From positions 5,022,001 through 5,086,000 of the forward strand of contig OZ241366.1 of NCBI GenBank assembly GCA_965199905.1: a DNA stretch of 64,000 bases, written 5' to 3'. Below are positions 51,849 through 61,084 of the stretch, piece after piece. Position numbers and translations under genes: made by a program. The notes below the pieces were generated by a model. That model was not told the origin of the DNA. It did no database searches and saw only the letters and a list, made by a program, of their open reading frames with translations. Every line of letters begins with the position of its first letter. The first letter of the stretch is position 1. This stretch comes from Ilyomonas sp965199905. GTDB lineage: Bacteria; Bacteroidota; Bacteroidia; Chitinophagales; Chitinophagaceae.

Positions 51849-54800
51849 TTAAAAATCAATGTTAGCGCCAACCGTTAGTGCATGTTGCCCCTGAGGCAAG
51901 CCGCGGAAACCATTTTTAAACTGTTGATATTCGGGGTCTATCCCATATTTGTTTGCCTTCCAAAGCAATACATTGTTCACCTGAAACCGCAGTGCAGCCC
52001 TTTGAATTTTCAGACGTTTTACAACCGCTTGCGGCAGATTGTAGCTAAGCGAGGCATCTCTCAGTTTAAGATAAGAGGCGCTTACTACATTGATGTCTGC
52101 CATTGTATAATAGTCGGTATTGCGCTGGGTAAAATTGTAAAAGTTATCGGTTGTATAGGAAGGAATATCAGTTGTGTTTTCATCGCCCGGCTTTTTCCAG
52201 CGATCCATAAAATCGGCTGAGATATTACCACTGAAACTTTGAGAACTCCCCGTGAGACGCCCGAAGTACTTCTGATTGACATCCCGGCGCATAACCGCTC
52301 CCAAACTATACACCATGTTGATGGAAAGCTCGAACTGTTTGTACCGGAAATTGTTTTGAATACCACCGGTATATTTCGGAACGATCGAACCTTTATAAAC
52401 AAGGTCTTTTGCTTCAGGCGCCTGCTGACTTTTTGTGATTGTACCATCGGCAAGTTTTATCTGCGGATCGCCGGCATTGTCTAACCCGGCATACCGGTAA
52501 GCATACAAGGGGTTGACCGGCATTCCAATCACATAAGTAGCGTACAGCCTTGCCTGTGTTGTATTCTGGTAACTTTGCGGGGCTGAGTAGCTCACCAATT
52601 TGTTACTGTTAACTGCAAACACAACTCCCGATGACCAGGTAAAATTTTCCGACCTTACGTTTATGCTGTTAAGCCCGGCATCAAAGCCACGGTTAACCAG
52701 CTCGCCAAGATTTGCGGTTGCAATCATTTCGCTTGCAAATGGGTCAACTTCAATGGTGCCGAGTAAGTCAGTCGTCTTTTTGTAATAATAATTAACGCTT
52801 CCGCTCAGGCGGTTATTCAGGATACCAAAGTCAAGCCCGACATTGGTAGTATGTGTGCTTTCCCAGCTCAGCTTTGCGTTTGCCTTATCACTGATATTGT
52901 AAGACAGTCCGGCAATGTACGGATAGGAAGAAAAGTTTGAAAAGGGATTGTAGAGAATGTCCAGTGTACTGGCTGCGCCCACATAAGGCGAATTTCCGGT
53001 AATGCCGTACGTTGCTCTTAAAGACAAATTATTGACCCAGGCAACAGGCTTCATGAAGTTTTCCTTTGTAAGATTCCATCTGCCTCCGAAGCTGTAAACA
53101 GGTTTGTTCTGCGCAGATAGATCGCTGCCAAAAACATTGCTGTGGTCAACTCTCCAGCTTGCATCAAAACTGTAGGTACGCCTGAACGTATAGCTTGCCA
53201 AAACAAAATAAGAATTAAATCTCGTCTTGGTTTCTGATGCCCGGAAGGGTTGCGGGTAGTAATACCCGAATCCCGTTACCGTACCCGGAACTCCCTGGCT
53301 TAACTTTAAATAATCTATGAATGGATAGGTTTGTAAATCTTCGTTATAACCCAGTATGGTACTGGTTTCACCTTTGGTCAGATTCTCACGCGCTTCTTGC
53401 CCTCCCTGCACATTGAGTTCATGAGCCTGATTAGCACTTGAATAAACATACACAAGCTGGTTGCGTACCGTCCAGTTACGCTGGTTTGTATGGGTCGTAA
53501 TAAACGTTCCACCCGTTGCGGGTAATAAATAGGTAGGCGCTGCTCCGTCAGCACCTGGAAGCGTTAACCCAACCAGGTTCGTACGCAGGGAATATTCTGC
53601 ATGATCATTATAGGAAGAATTTGCACCCGGGGCGGTGAGATAGCCATAAGTTCCCTGAAAGCTTAACCCTTTCCATAGTTTTACTGTGGCATCGGCAACC
53701 AGGTTCAGGGATAGGTTATCGGTGTTGGAATGTCCGTAATTGAATTCGCCGAGCGGACTATATGTTTCAAGATCTATTCCGCTTAAGTCCTGATAATCGG
53801 CGCGCTGTTCTGCCGACATTCCGTAGATATAGGGCATATTAAGCGGCTGTTCGTTAGCATCCTGAAACAACTGGTAAGGCAAAGCACCGGCGTCAATAGA
53901 GATCGGATGTTTGCCGCTGCTTACAACATCAGCCAGCGATGTACTCAGGGAAAGAGTGAAGCGTTTGTTGGGAACATACGTTTGGTTGAAATTGACCCGG
54001 TAGGTATTATTTTTTTCGCCGGGTGTACTGCTTTGTGTATTGGTGTAGCCTAATGAACCATAAAAACTATAGGTGCCGCCACCGCCTGATACTGAGAGAG
54101 TATGATTTGTAGTAATGGCGTTACGGTACCACAAATCTTTTATCTGTTGTTTGTTGCTAATCCGGGCAAGGCTGTCTAAACTGGCAGTAGCCTGCGCTGC
54201 AGAAATAAGCCCTCCGTCCTGATCATACAAAATTTGCTCATGCGGCGCGATGAATGAGCCATAGAGCGATCCATAAGGATAGGCAGCCGGATCAAATGTT
54301 TCCTTAGCCGCCTGTATGTATTGACTGCTGGTGAGGTAACGTTGGTAATCTAAATTGGGTTTCCCCTGAAAATTTACGAAGCCCTGATAGCTGATTCTTA
54401 ATTTCTGATTTTTACTGCCGTTTTTTGTTGTTATCACGATAACACCATTGGCAGCGGCGGCGCCCCAGATGGCAGCCGCTGCTGCATCTTTCAGCACGGT
54501 AATATCAGCGATGTCGTCAACATTTATGGAGCTAAAATCAGTTACGATTACGCCGTTTACAACATACAGCGGTTCTGTGGACAACAATATGGAACTTGCA
54601 CCTCTTACAAGCGCACTCCGGGATGAGGCATGGGTTGTAGGGTCAACAACAATATTTTGTGATACATACAACCCCGGAATTTGTCCATCCAGCCTGCCAA
54701 TAACATCCATAGTATTGCTGCGGGCGGAAAATGTTTTCATATCCGGTTTGGAAAAGGAACCTGTAGCCCGTTCTTTCAACAGCGTCTGATAACCGGTTTG

Positions 54801-55469
54801 CACAACAACCTGGTCTAACTGGGCAGCGTAGGTATGCAGGACAATAGTTTGAAAAGGCATGTCCTTTTTTACACGAAAAGTAACCGTTTGATATCCTATA
54901 AAGGAAACGGCCAACGTCTCATTTTCATTTGCCTCAATCTCAAATAATCCATCTTCACCGGTAACATAACCTGATTGATTTTGCAGGTTATTCCTGTTGA
55001 TAAAAAAAACAGTAGCATGATAGATGGGCTGCCCGGTAGTATCGGTTACTTTCCCTTTAACCAGTATAGATTTTTCTTCCGGCAACAGTTGTACATTGGT
55101 TGGAGAAGCCGCAGCAACGGGTTTTAATATGATGTTCTTGCCGACTATTGAATAAGCAACGGGTTGATTTTTAAAACAAGCATTGAGGGCTTTTTCCATA
55201 GAGACATTATCAACAACCACCGTGATGTCGCTGATCTTTAATTTGTCTTCATCGTAAATAAAACTATAGCCGGTTTGCTTTTCTATTTTTTGCAAAACCT
55301 TTTCCAGGGTCGCTTGCTTTTCGTGAAGGGTAACCTGGCTATACACTTTTGTACTTATTTGTAAAAGAAAAGCGATGAGGAGCAACATGCAAAACCGCAT
55401 GATTGGCTTCTTTCTTTTGAGAGGCAGCTTTGCGCAAGGCAAGGATTTGAATTCGGAAATGAATTTCAT
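51849..55469 (-). CDS. SusC/RagA-family TonB-dependent receptor with STN domain
   Basis: Outer-membrane import channel, 1206 residues. Signal segment (about 25-45), STN domain (about 46-118, VTLHEKQATLEKVLQKIEKQ), carboxypeptidase-regulatory-like domain (about 135-215, VKGKVTDTTGQPIYHATVFF), plug with DQVVVQTGYQ and VNGVIVTDFSSINVDDIADI, TVLKDAAAAAIWGAAAANGV, then the 22-strand barrel ending LTVGANIDF. STN-containing SusC proteins signal to FecR/ECF-sigma partners, which are encoded directly upstream. The plug motif has SIL and AAW variants of the usual RGxxS and AAAIYG motifs. SusD follows after 21 nt. Confidence 0.95.
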   Translation of the reverse strand: MKFISEFKSLPCAKLPLKRKKPIMRFCMLLLIAFLLQISTKVYSQVTLHEKQATLEKVLQKIEKQTGYSFIYDEDKLKISDITVVVDNVSMEKALNACFKNQPVAYSIVGKNIILKPVAAASPTNVQLLPEEKSILVKGKVTDTTGQPIYHATVFFINRNNLQNQSGYVTGEDGLFEIEANENETLAVSFIGYQTVTFRVKKDMPFQTIVLHTYAAQLDQVVVQTGYQTLLKERATGSFSKPDMKTFSARSNTMDVIGRLDGQIPGLYVSQNIVVDPTTHASSRSALVRGASSILLSTEPLYVVNGVIVTDFSSINVDDIADITVLKDAAAAAIWGAAAANGVIVITTKNGSKNQKLRISYQGFVNFQGKPNLDYQRYLTSSQYIQAAKETFDPAAYPYGSLYGSFIAPHEQILYDQDGGLISAAQATASLDSLARISNKQQIKDLWYRNAITTNHTLSVSGGGGTYSFYGSLGYTNTQSSTPGEKNNTYRVNFNQTYVPNKRFTLSLSTSLADVVSSGKHPISIDAGALPYQLFQDANEQPLNMPYIYGMSAEQRADYQDLSGIDLETYSPLGEFNYGHSNTDNLSLNLVADATVKLWKGLSFQGTYGYLTAPGANSSYNDHAEYSLRTNLVGLTLPGADGAAPTYLLPATGGTFITTHTNQRNWTVRNQLVYVYSSANQAHELNVQGGQEARENLTKGETSTILGYNEDLQTYPFIDYLKLSQGVPGTVTGFGYYYPQPFRASETKTRFNSYFVLASYTFRRTYSFDASWRVDHSNVFGSDLSAQNKPVYSFGGRWNLTKENFMKPVAWVNNLSLRATYGITGNSPYVGAASTLDILYNPFSNFSSYPYIAGLSYNISDKANAKLSWESTHTTNVGLDFGILNNRLSGSVNYYYKKTTDLLGTIEVDPFASEMIATANLGELVNRGFDAGLNSINVRSENFTWSSGVVFAVNSNKLVSYSAPQSYQNTTQARLYATYVIGMPVNPLYAYRYAGLDNAGDPQIKLADGTITKSQQAPEAKDLVYKGSIVPKYTGGIQNNFRYKQFELSINMVYSLGAVMRRDVNQKYFGRLTGSSQSFSGNISADFMDRWKKPGDENTTDIPSYTTDNFYNFTQRNTDYYTMADINVVSASYLKLRDASLSYNLPQAVVKRLKIQRAALRFQVNNVLLWKANKYGIDPEYQQFKNGFRGLPQGQHALTVGANIDF

Positions 55470-55657
55470 AACGCTTGTATAGTTTTGAATAGTGATGATG
55501 TTAGTTTTGAATTGTCAACCATAGTTTTTGTTATCGGTTAAAAGTAAAAACGTTATAGAATAGGTTCATAATCCCTTGCTGACATACAACATGTACAGAA
55601 TATTCACCTGATATTTATTGCAGACCAAAAACAATAATGCCCTTTTGTCTCTGCCTG

Positions 55658-56788
55658 TTATCTCCCCACTATGATGATGGTTCTGCCTTCTGTTTTGGTT
55701 TCAATGCCAAGAGCATTCAGGATACTGATAATTTGCGAAGCATTGGCGCTGCGCAACACTTTTCCGGTAATCGCCGTTTGCGGAACTTTTCCTTCATAAC
55801 GCACATCCACATTATACCATCTTGAGAACTGCCGCATCACCATCTGAACATCGGCGCGTCTGAACTGGAAGATTCCGTTTTTCCAGGCTAAATCTGACTC
55901 TTCATCTGCATCGGCAATGGTCATTACATTGCTACTGTTTATTACAACAGAGCGTTGTCCTGGTTTCAATATCGCCTGCCTATCCCCTTTTGAAACTTTT
56001 ACGCTGCCTTCAACCAACGTTGTTTTTATATTCCCTTCATCTGGATAGCTGTTGATATTAAACTGCGTACCGAGCACCTCAATGGTCTGACCGTTGCATG
56101 CTACCCGAAATGGCTTTGAGCGATCATGTGTTACTTTAAAATAAGCTTGCCCTGTAATCTCCACCCTGCGCTCATTTCCCCTGAATAATACCGGATAACG
56201 AATAGAAGAAGCGGCATCCAGCGTTACCTCTGTACCATCCGAAAGGAGAAGCGAATAAATACCACCCGCAGGGGTTTGCACCGAGTTGTAATCAACATTT
56301 ATTGATGATGAAACCGGCTGACTTTTTTGGTAAACAATCTTTCCATCAGCCGTTTTGGTAACATAAATATTGCTTTGCGTAGTCAGTAAACCATTACTGG
56401 CATTTGTCAAAACAATCTGCTTTCCATTGGCTAATGTCAAAACGGCTTTATTATCACCCGGCTTCGCCACTCGGTCAATGGCTGCGATGCCTTGGGATGG
56501 CACTCCTGTACTGTGAAAAGCAAAATAGGCAGCCGTTGAAATAATACTTACAATAGCTGCCGCCGCTGCTATTTTGTACAATGCCGGCGTCCGGCGCACC
56601 CGCGGCTGGTGAACCGGCAGGCTTTTCCGGATTGCTTCTAAATCAGCAGATCGTTGTTCGTCCGGCAAAGCTTCTGCATCCGTTCTTTCAAATTGCAAAT
56701 ACCAGGATTCTACCAGGTCTTTTTCTTCCGCAGAACAGTCGCCTGCATTATAGCGTTTCAACAATTCCAATACTTCCTGCTTGTTCAT
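55658..56788 (-). CDS. FecR-family anti-sigma factor
   Basis: Inner-membrane signal transducer, 376 residues. The N-terminal cytoplasmic part (1-68) with EVLELLKRYNAGDCSAEEKD binds the sigma factor. One transmembrane helix (about 70-90, LYKIAAAAAIVSIISTAAYF) follows. The periplasmic FecR domain (about 170-275, TPAGGIYSLLLSDGTEVTLD) and C-terminal DUF4974/STN-like part (VQMVMRQFSRWYNVDVRYEG) interact with the receptor's STN domain. Position between sigma and SusC genes is the standard trans-envelope switch arrangement. Confidence 0.95.
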   Translation of the reverse strand: MNKQEVLELLKRYNAGDCSAEEKDLVESWYLQFERTDAEALPDEQRSADLEAIRKSLPVHQPRVRRTPALYKIAAAAAIVSIISTAAYFAFHSTGVPSQGIAAIDRVAKPGDNKAVLTLANGKQIVLTNASNGLLTTQSNIYVTKTADGKIVYQKSQPVSSSINVDYNSVQTPAGGIYSLLLSDGTEVTLDAASSIRYPVLFRGNERRVEITGQAYFKVTHDRSKPFRVACNGQTIEVLGTQFNINSYPDEGNIKTTLVEGSVKVSKGDRQAILKPGQRSVVINSSNVMTIADADEESDLAWKNGIFQFRRADVQMVMRQFSRWYNVDVRYEGKVPQTAITGKVLRSANASQIISILNALGIETKTEGRTIIIVGR

Positions 56789-57022
56789 AAGTTTACATTT
56801 AAATCTGGCACTAAGAATGACAGAAATTACACTTCAACGTTTGTCTCTCTTTAAACCTGGCATAACCCTTTCAAAAGTGTTCAATACTTTAGATGGAAAA
56901 ACTATCCGGATGTGATCGCTCATAAATTGCAGCGTAGTCAACAGGCAGCGTAGTCAACAGTCTATATGACAAGCAATGGTATTGCGAAGGGGTAGAAAAA
57001 ATAAAAAAATTAAGAATAAATT

Positions 57023-57601
57023 TTACAGGCGAAGCAGTAACAAAATATATAGCCACACACCCAGGCGTTTCCGTAAGATGCTAAGTGCATTTTTGATCTG
57101 CTTCGTAACCGTTTGTTCGGAGATGTGCAGTTGTTCTGCAATCTGTTTATGGGTTAGGTGCGATTTCCGGCTCAGTTCAAAAACATCGCGCATCTTCGGT
57201 GGCAATGCGGCAATTTCTTTTTCAATAATAACCATTAGCTGCTTCTCCCTTACCAGATGATCGGTCGGAGTTTCATAACGATTGGCATAAGATAGTAACG
57301 AATCCAGATATTTTGTTTGCACACTGTCATGCGCCATGATGTTAAGCACCCGGTTGCGAACTGCCGTAAAAAGGTAAGCAGATAATGTTGATGTAAGAGC
57401 AAGATCGCTACGCTTCATCCATAAGTTTGTGAAAAGCTCCTGAATCAGGTCGTTCGTAGCTTCACGATCACCTAATTTTTTATAGGCATGGGTATGCAAT
57501 AACCATTTATACCGGTTATATATTTCTGTATATGCCTCCGAACTTCCTTCTCTAAGAAGTTCAACCAAATACTGGTCAGATGCATTGGTTAAAGAAATCA
57601 T
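57023..57601 (-). CDS. RNA polymerase ECF sigma factor (FecI-like, Bacteroidota type)
   Basis: A 192-residue sigma-70 family protein: region 2 (YTEIYNRYKWLLHTHAYKKL, TNDLIQELFTNLWMKRSDLA) and region 4 (LPPKMRDVFELSRKSHLTHK, IAEQLHISEQTVTKQIKNAL). A short hydrophobic C-terminus (VWLYILLLLRL) is common in this group. It heads the sigma-FecR-SusC-SusD order and presumably activates the SusC/D genes when the ligand is bound. Confidence 0.94.
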   Translation of the reverse strand: MISLTNASDQYLVELLREGSSEAYTEIYNRYKWLLHTHAYKKLGDREATNDLIQELFTNLWMKRSDLALTSTLSAYLFTAVRNRVLNIMAHDSVQTKYLDSLLSYANRYETPTDHLVREKQLMVIIEKEIAALPPKMRDVFELSRKSHLTHKQIAEQLHISEQTVTKQIKNALSILRKRLGVWLYILLLLRL

Positions 57602-57817
57602 TCTGCAGTTTATCTAATACATAACTCAAGTTGTAAGATAAGAGATTTTATCAAAGTTGAAAGCGATAACAAAGAAAGCGACTTTCTGCAGAGGAAGCCC
57701 TGCTTTGTTACGGCATGGATGCACCTGAGCATTTTTGCCTTGACCCGGTTAAAGTCAGTTTCTTTTTTTTTGCGCATATATTCCTTTAAGAAATGGATAT
57801 AAGGCTCATCTTTCTGA

Positions 57818-58135
57818 TAAAGGATTTGATGAGCCGCTTTTTTACGTGTAATAAATTGCCTTTGATAAAAGCGGTCGGCATAAGGTAATAAGCTTTCAAT
57901 TTGGGTAATTATTAAATCCTGGCTGAACTTATCAATGTTGGGCTGAACTTTATTCCTTTATTCTTTTTTTAAAGCAACGCAATAAAAGCCATTCAGCAAT
58001 TTCACCGGCTCGCCCAAAGGCAAAGCTCTCAACATCTTCTAAATGAATAATGCTTACCAGCGGATGGAGCGGTTTTGAGTGTCCCATCACCTGGTGGTAC
58101 CCGCTAATTGTTTTTATCCTTTTGATCTTATCCAT
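57818..58135 (-). pseudogene. AraC-family regulator remnant (copy 2)
   Basis: From ATG 58133-58135 the frame reads MDKIKRIKTISGYHQVMGHS, KPLHPLVSIIHLEDVESFAF and GRAGEIAEWLLLRCFKKRIK to a stop. After the same internal deletion as copy 1, VQPNIDKFSQDLIITQIESL and YADRFYQRQFITRKKA follow in another frame. Similarity to copy 1 stops there; AHQIL, as in the regulator at 39122, follows briefly, and the DNA-binding domain is absent. The shared deletion shows the gene was already broken before the segment was duplicated. Confidence 0.7.
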
Positions 58136-59113
58136 CACTCTTTTATCTTTTATTGCCTGACAGCGCTTCGCTTAATGTCCACAACGTTTCACCAATTTCA
58201 GGATTAAACTTTTCATGAAAAGGTATCATTTTTCTGTTATGATTAAAAAGTTTACCCGATACATTATCTACTTCATCAGATGTAGAAAGCCAGGTTGTTA
58301 CATCGCAGATGTCCTTTTCAAAAGGTTTATAGAGCAATGCCAAGAGTTTTAAATACCACGCAGATTTAGCGGTGAGATTGGATTTGATAACACCCGGATT
58401 AAAAGCATTAGCAGTCACTTTCGTTCCCTGCAATCTTGTCGCCAGCTCAAACGTAAAGAAAAGCCGGGCAAACATTGCATTTGACGTAGCCGTCAATCCA
58501 TTGAATTTATTGATGCATTGCAAATCGTCAAAATTCAGTTTTGCGCCTTTTAAAAAAGCGGGATTGCCTGCTACCGTTATAATTCTTGAGGCTCCGCTTT
58601 CCTGCAAAATGTCGAGCAGGTTTGTCGTCAGCCAATAATGACTCATGTAGTTGATGGCAAACGTTCGCTCTATTCCCTCTGCGGTCAGTTGTTTTTCACC
58701 GAAAATAGCTCCGGCACAGTTTGCCAAAACATGCAAATTGTTGTACTTATTCTTAAATTCGGCTGCCAGCTTCTTAACTGATGACTGCAAAGAAAGGTCA
58801 GCAATCAGGTACTCACCTTTGTCATTTCCTGTGCGCCGGGCAATTTCTTCCAAAGCCCGTTCGCTTGCCGTGGCATCACGATTGACAATTACAATTTTTG
58901 CCCCTTTTTGAGCCAGTCCCATTGCAGTTGCTTTTCCAACTCCCGAGCTTCCACCGGAAATTAGAAAAGTTTGTTCTTTAAGGGCATTATTTTGTTGATT
59001 CATTTCTATTTATTTTCAAGAGCAAAGTTCCACATTCGCATGATAGAAGAATGAACTGAATCTATCTTTGTTGTAACCAGATCCTGCGAATGACAAAACT
59101 TGTGTGCTATTAT
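57836..59113 (-). repeat. 1.28-kb direct repeat, copy 2
   Basis: Same orientation as 37725-39001 and nearly identical to it, covering the SDR gene and the 5' portion of the broken AraC gene. The left junction falls in the AraC sequence, and the right junction is 110 nt upstream of the SDR start, in noncoding DNA. Confidence 0.85.
58143..59003 (-). CDS. SDR-family protein lacking the catalytic Ser-Tyr-Lys (copy 2)
   Basis: A 286-residue duplicate of the SDR at 38031-38891. Differences from copy 1 are confined to the C-terminal third: NLTAKSAW for NLTSKSPW, GKLFN for GKFFN, FNPEIGE for FNRETGE. The altered active site (VAGNPAF and NGLTATSNAMF in place of the Ser and YxxxK motifs) is the same, so the loss predates the duplication and has been kept as an open frame in both copies. 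Followed by the remnant AraC gene as in copy 1. Confidence 0.88.
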   Translation of the reverse strand: MNQQNNALKEQTFLISGGSSGVGKATAMGLAQKGAKIVIVNRDATASERALEEIARRTGNDKGEYLIADLSLQSSVKKLAAEFKNKYNNLHVLANCAGAIFGEKQLTAEGIERTFAINYMSHYWLTTNLLDILQESGASRIITVAGNPAFLKGAKLNFDDLQCINKFNGLTATSNAMFARLFFTFELATRLQGTKVTANAFNPGVIKSNLTAKSAWYLKLLALLYKPFEKDICDVTTWLSTSDEVDNVSGKLFNHNRKMIPFHEKFNPEIGETLWTLSEALSGNKR

Positions 59114-59135
59114 GTTCATTACTTTCTTTCACCTG

Positions 59136-59549
59136 TTACGAATGGAACTTTAAACCATCCAATGCTTTATTCACTTTTTTTGCTTCGCCATACACCACTA
59201 TACCAACTAAGTTTTGGGTGTCGTCCGTGTGTTTGGCAATCTCAATTAAATTTTCTTCTTCATTTTTGGTTGCAAATAAAGCATCTGTATAAATCCCAAT
59301 ATTCAATTCTCTTTCTTTTGCCCTGTTAAACGCTCTTTTTATTTCGGCTGCGGTGTCTGCTTTGTAAATCAATATCGGATGTTTAATAAAAGGTAAATAA
59401 ACATTATCTGATGCAGTTACAAACGGCTTTCCGTGTGTGTCGGGGAATTGTATAGCAACGGCACTTGCTAAGAATGAAGCAACATTTAATTTTTGCCAAC
59501 TTTCTAAGCCGTTTAGAATGACTATTGCTATTTTGTTATCGTATGACAT
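59136..59549 (-). CDS. DUF2000-family protein
   Basis: A 137-residue protein with the DUF2000 pattern: IAIVILNGLESWQKLNVASF, LASAVAIQFPDTHGKPFVTA, YLPFIKHPILIYKADTAAEI, FNRAKERELNIGIYTDALFATKNEEEN, and the end KKVNKALDGLKFHS. The fold is related to peptidyl-tRNA hydrolase II-like proteins, but no activity is established. It lies 3 nt downstream of the GNAT acetyltransferase gene, so the two are translationally coupled; this pairing may be functional. Confidence 0.85.
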   Translation of the reverse strand: MSYDNKIAIVILNGLESWQKLNVASFLASAVAIQFPDTHGKPFVTASDNVYLPFIKHPILIYKADTAAEIKRAFNRAKERELNIGIYTDALFATKNEEENLIEIAKHTDDTQNLVGIVVYGEAKKVNKALDGLKFHS

Positions 59550-59552
59550 TAG

Positions 59553-60059
59553 TTACTTAAGTTTTAGTTCCATTTGAATATTGCAACGCTCATAAGGCGA
59601 TGTTATTCCAACAATTTTTTGAAACCCTAATTTTTGATACAGGTTAATGGCAGGTTTTAATATTGTATTACTTTCTAAGTAAATTGTTGAAGCGCCCAAG
59701 GATTTTGCTTTGTCAATAATGGCTGTTCCAAGTAGCCAACCTATATTTTTTCCTTGTGCTTTTGGCGAAACCGCCATTTTCGCTAATTCGTAATCATATT
59801 TACTATCGTTCATTTTTATTAATGCACAAACACCAAGAGGTTCTTTTTGGTAAAGCGCCACAAAAATATGCCCGCCGTTTTTAAGAATGTACTCATTTGG
59901 ATGATCCAATGCTTCATAGTCTGCTGCTTCCATTTTAAAATAGGTAGAAATCCATTCCACATTCAAGTCTTTAAATACCTGGTAGTATTCTTCGTTATAA
60001 TCTACTATTTGTATATCTGCCGTTTCTCGTAATTTCTTTTGTTCTTTTTTATATTTCAT
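59553..60059 (-). CDS. GNAT-family N-acetyltransferase
   Basis: A 168-residue acetyl-CoA-dependent acetyltransferase. The GNAT core is visible as GGHIFVALYQKEPLGVCALI, YELAKMAVSPKAQGKNIGWL (beta4 and the pyrophosphate-binding loop, variant Q-G-K-N-I-G) and LESNTILKPAINLYQKLGFQ. Start at ATG 60057-60059 (MKYKKEQKK), because the upstream in-frame codons have no homology. Upstream partner of the DUF2000 gene. Substrate unknown, perhaps an amine or amino acid. Confidence 0.9.
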   Translation of the reverse strand: MKYKKEQKKLRETADIQIVDYNEEYYQVFKDLNVEWISTYFKMEAADYEALDHPNEYILKNGGHIFVALYQKEPLGVCALIKMNDSKYDYELAKMAVSPKAQGKNIGWLLGTAIIDKAKSLGASTIYLESNTILKPAINLYQKLGFQKIVGITSPYERCNIQMELKLK

Positions 60060-60214
60060 TCTATGCGTTAAGTGCCGGGTTACCATTTCTGCAACTGCGG
60101 GGCTTGGTAAAAGCGTGGTACTTATACATTACCGCAACCCTTGCATTGAGGATAAATAAAATAATAGTTGAATTTTCATTCTTTAGAAAATACAGTAAGC
60201 TGATTACTTTTATA

Positions 60215-61084
60215 CTACTCAGGCAAGGTCGCCATAAATTCAAGTATATCTGTGCCAATTTCAGTTACATTAGTTTCAAGCGCAAAGTGGCCGGTATCGT
60301 AAAACTTTAGCTTAGCATCAGGCAGGTCTTTTTTATAAGCTTCCGCTCCGGCAGGCAGGAAATATGGATCTTTATTTCCCCATACCAATAACAATTTTGG
60401 ACGGTACGCCTTAAAATACTGGTGGAAACCTGGATACATCGCAACATTGGTTCTGTAATCTTTTACCAGATCCAGTTGAATCTCTACATTGCCCGGCCTG
60501 TCAAGGAAATACTGATCAAGTAAGTATGCTTCAGGAGCAATTAATGATGGGTCGGAAACGCCTTCATGATATTGAAACCATGTAGCCTTTTCAGAAACAA
60601 AATCCCTGAGCGATTCACGGTTAGCCTGCGAGGAATCTTTCCAGTATTTTTGAATCGGGTTCCATTCCTTGCTTAAACCTTCCTCATAAGCATTACCATT
60701 CTGGGAGATAATACCGGTAATCTTTTCCGGGTTAGCCATGGACAGTCGCAGGCCAACTGGTGCACCATAATCAAAAATGTAAATAGCAAACCGTTTTAAC
60801 CCAAGTTGATCAATGAATGCCTGCATGGTACCAGCAAGATTGTCGAAAGTATATGTAAACGTTTTGTTGTCTGGTGCATCAGAGTAGCCAAACCCTGGAA
60901 GATCCGGGGCGATGACATGATACTCTTTGCTCAGGATAGGAATTAGGTTCCTGAACATATGAGATGATGTAGGGTAGCCGTGAAGTAAAAGGATAATGGC
61001 TGATCCAGCTTTGCCTGCTTCCCTGTAAAATAAGTTTAATCCCTTTACCTTAATATTACGATAGTGAATTGATGTATTATTCAT
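60215..61084 (-). CDS. alpha/beta hydrolase (haloalkane dehalogenase/epoxide hydrolase-like)
   Basis: A 289-residue alpha/beta-hydrolase fold enzyme. The oxyanion HGYPTSSHMFR, the VIAPDLPGFGYSDAP turn, the nucleophile elbow IFDYGAPVGLRL with Asp in place of Ser, and the late TGHFALET His are visible. An Asp nucleophile indicates a C-X (haloalkane) or epoxide hydrolase rather than an esterase, but dehalogenase halide-binding Trp/Asn residues cannot be verified from sequence alone. Single gene with 155 nt to the GNAT gene downstream. Confidence 0.88.
   Translation of the reverse strand: MNNTSIHYRNIKVKGLNLFYREAGKAGSAIILLLHGYPTSSHMFRNLIPILSKEYHVIAPDLPGFGYSDAPDNKTFTYTFDNLAGTMQAFIDQLGLKRFAIYIFDYGAPVGLRLSMANPEKITGIISQNGNAYEEGLSKEWNPIQKYWKDSSQANRESLRDFVSEKATWFQYHEGVSDPSLIAPEAYLLDQYFLDRPGNVEIQLDLVKDYRTNVAMYPGFHQYFKAYRPKLLLVWGNKDPYFLPAGAEAYKKDLPDAKLKFYDTGHFALETNVTEIGTDILEFMATLPE

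Noticed and set aside
57602..57817. Frame continuing after FITRKKAAHQIL upstream of the sigma gene
   Set aside because: It stays open for a while but resembles nothing known and runs into the sigma factor promoter region; treated as noncoding.
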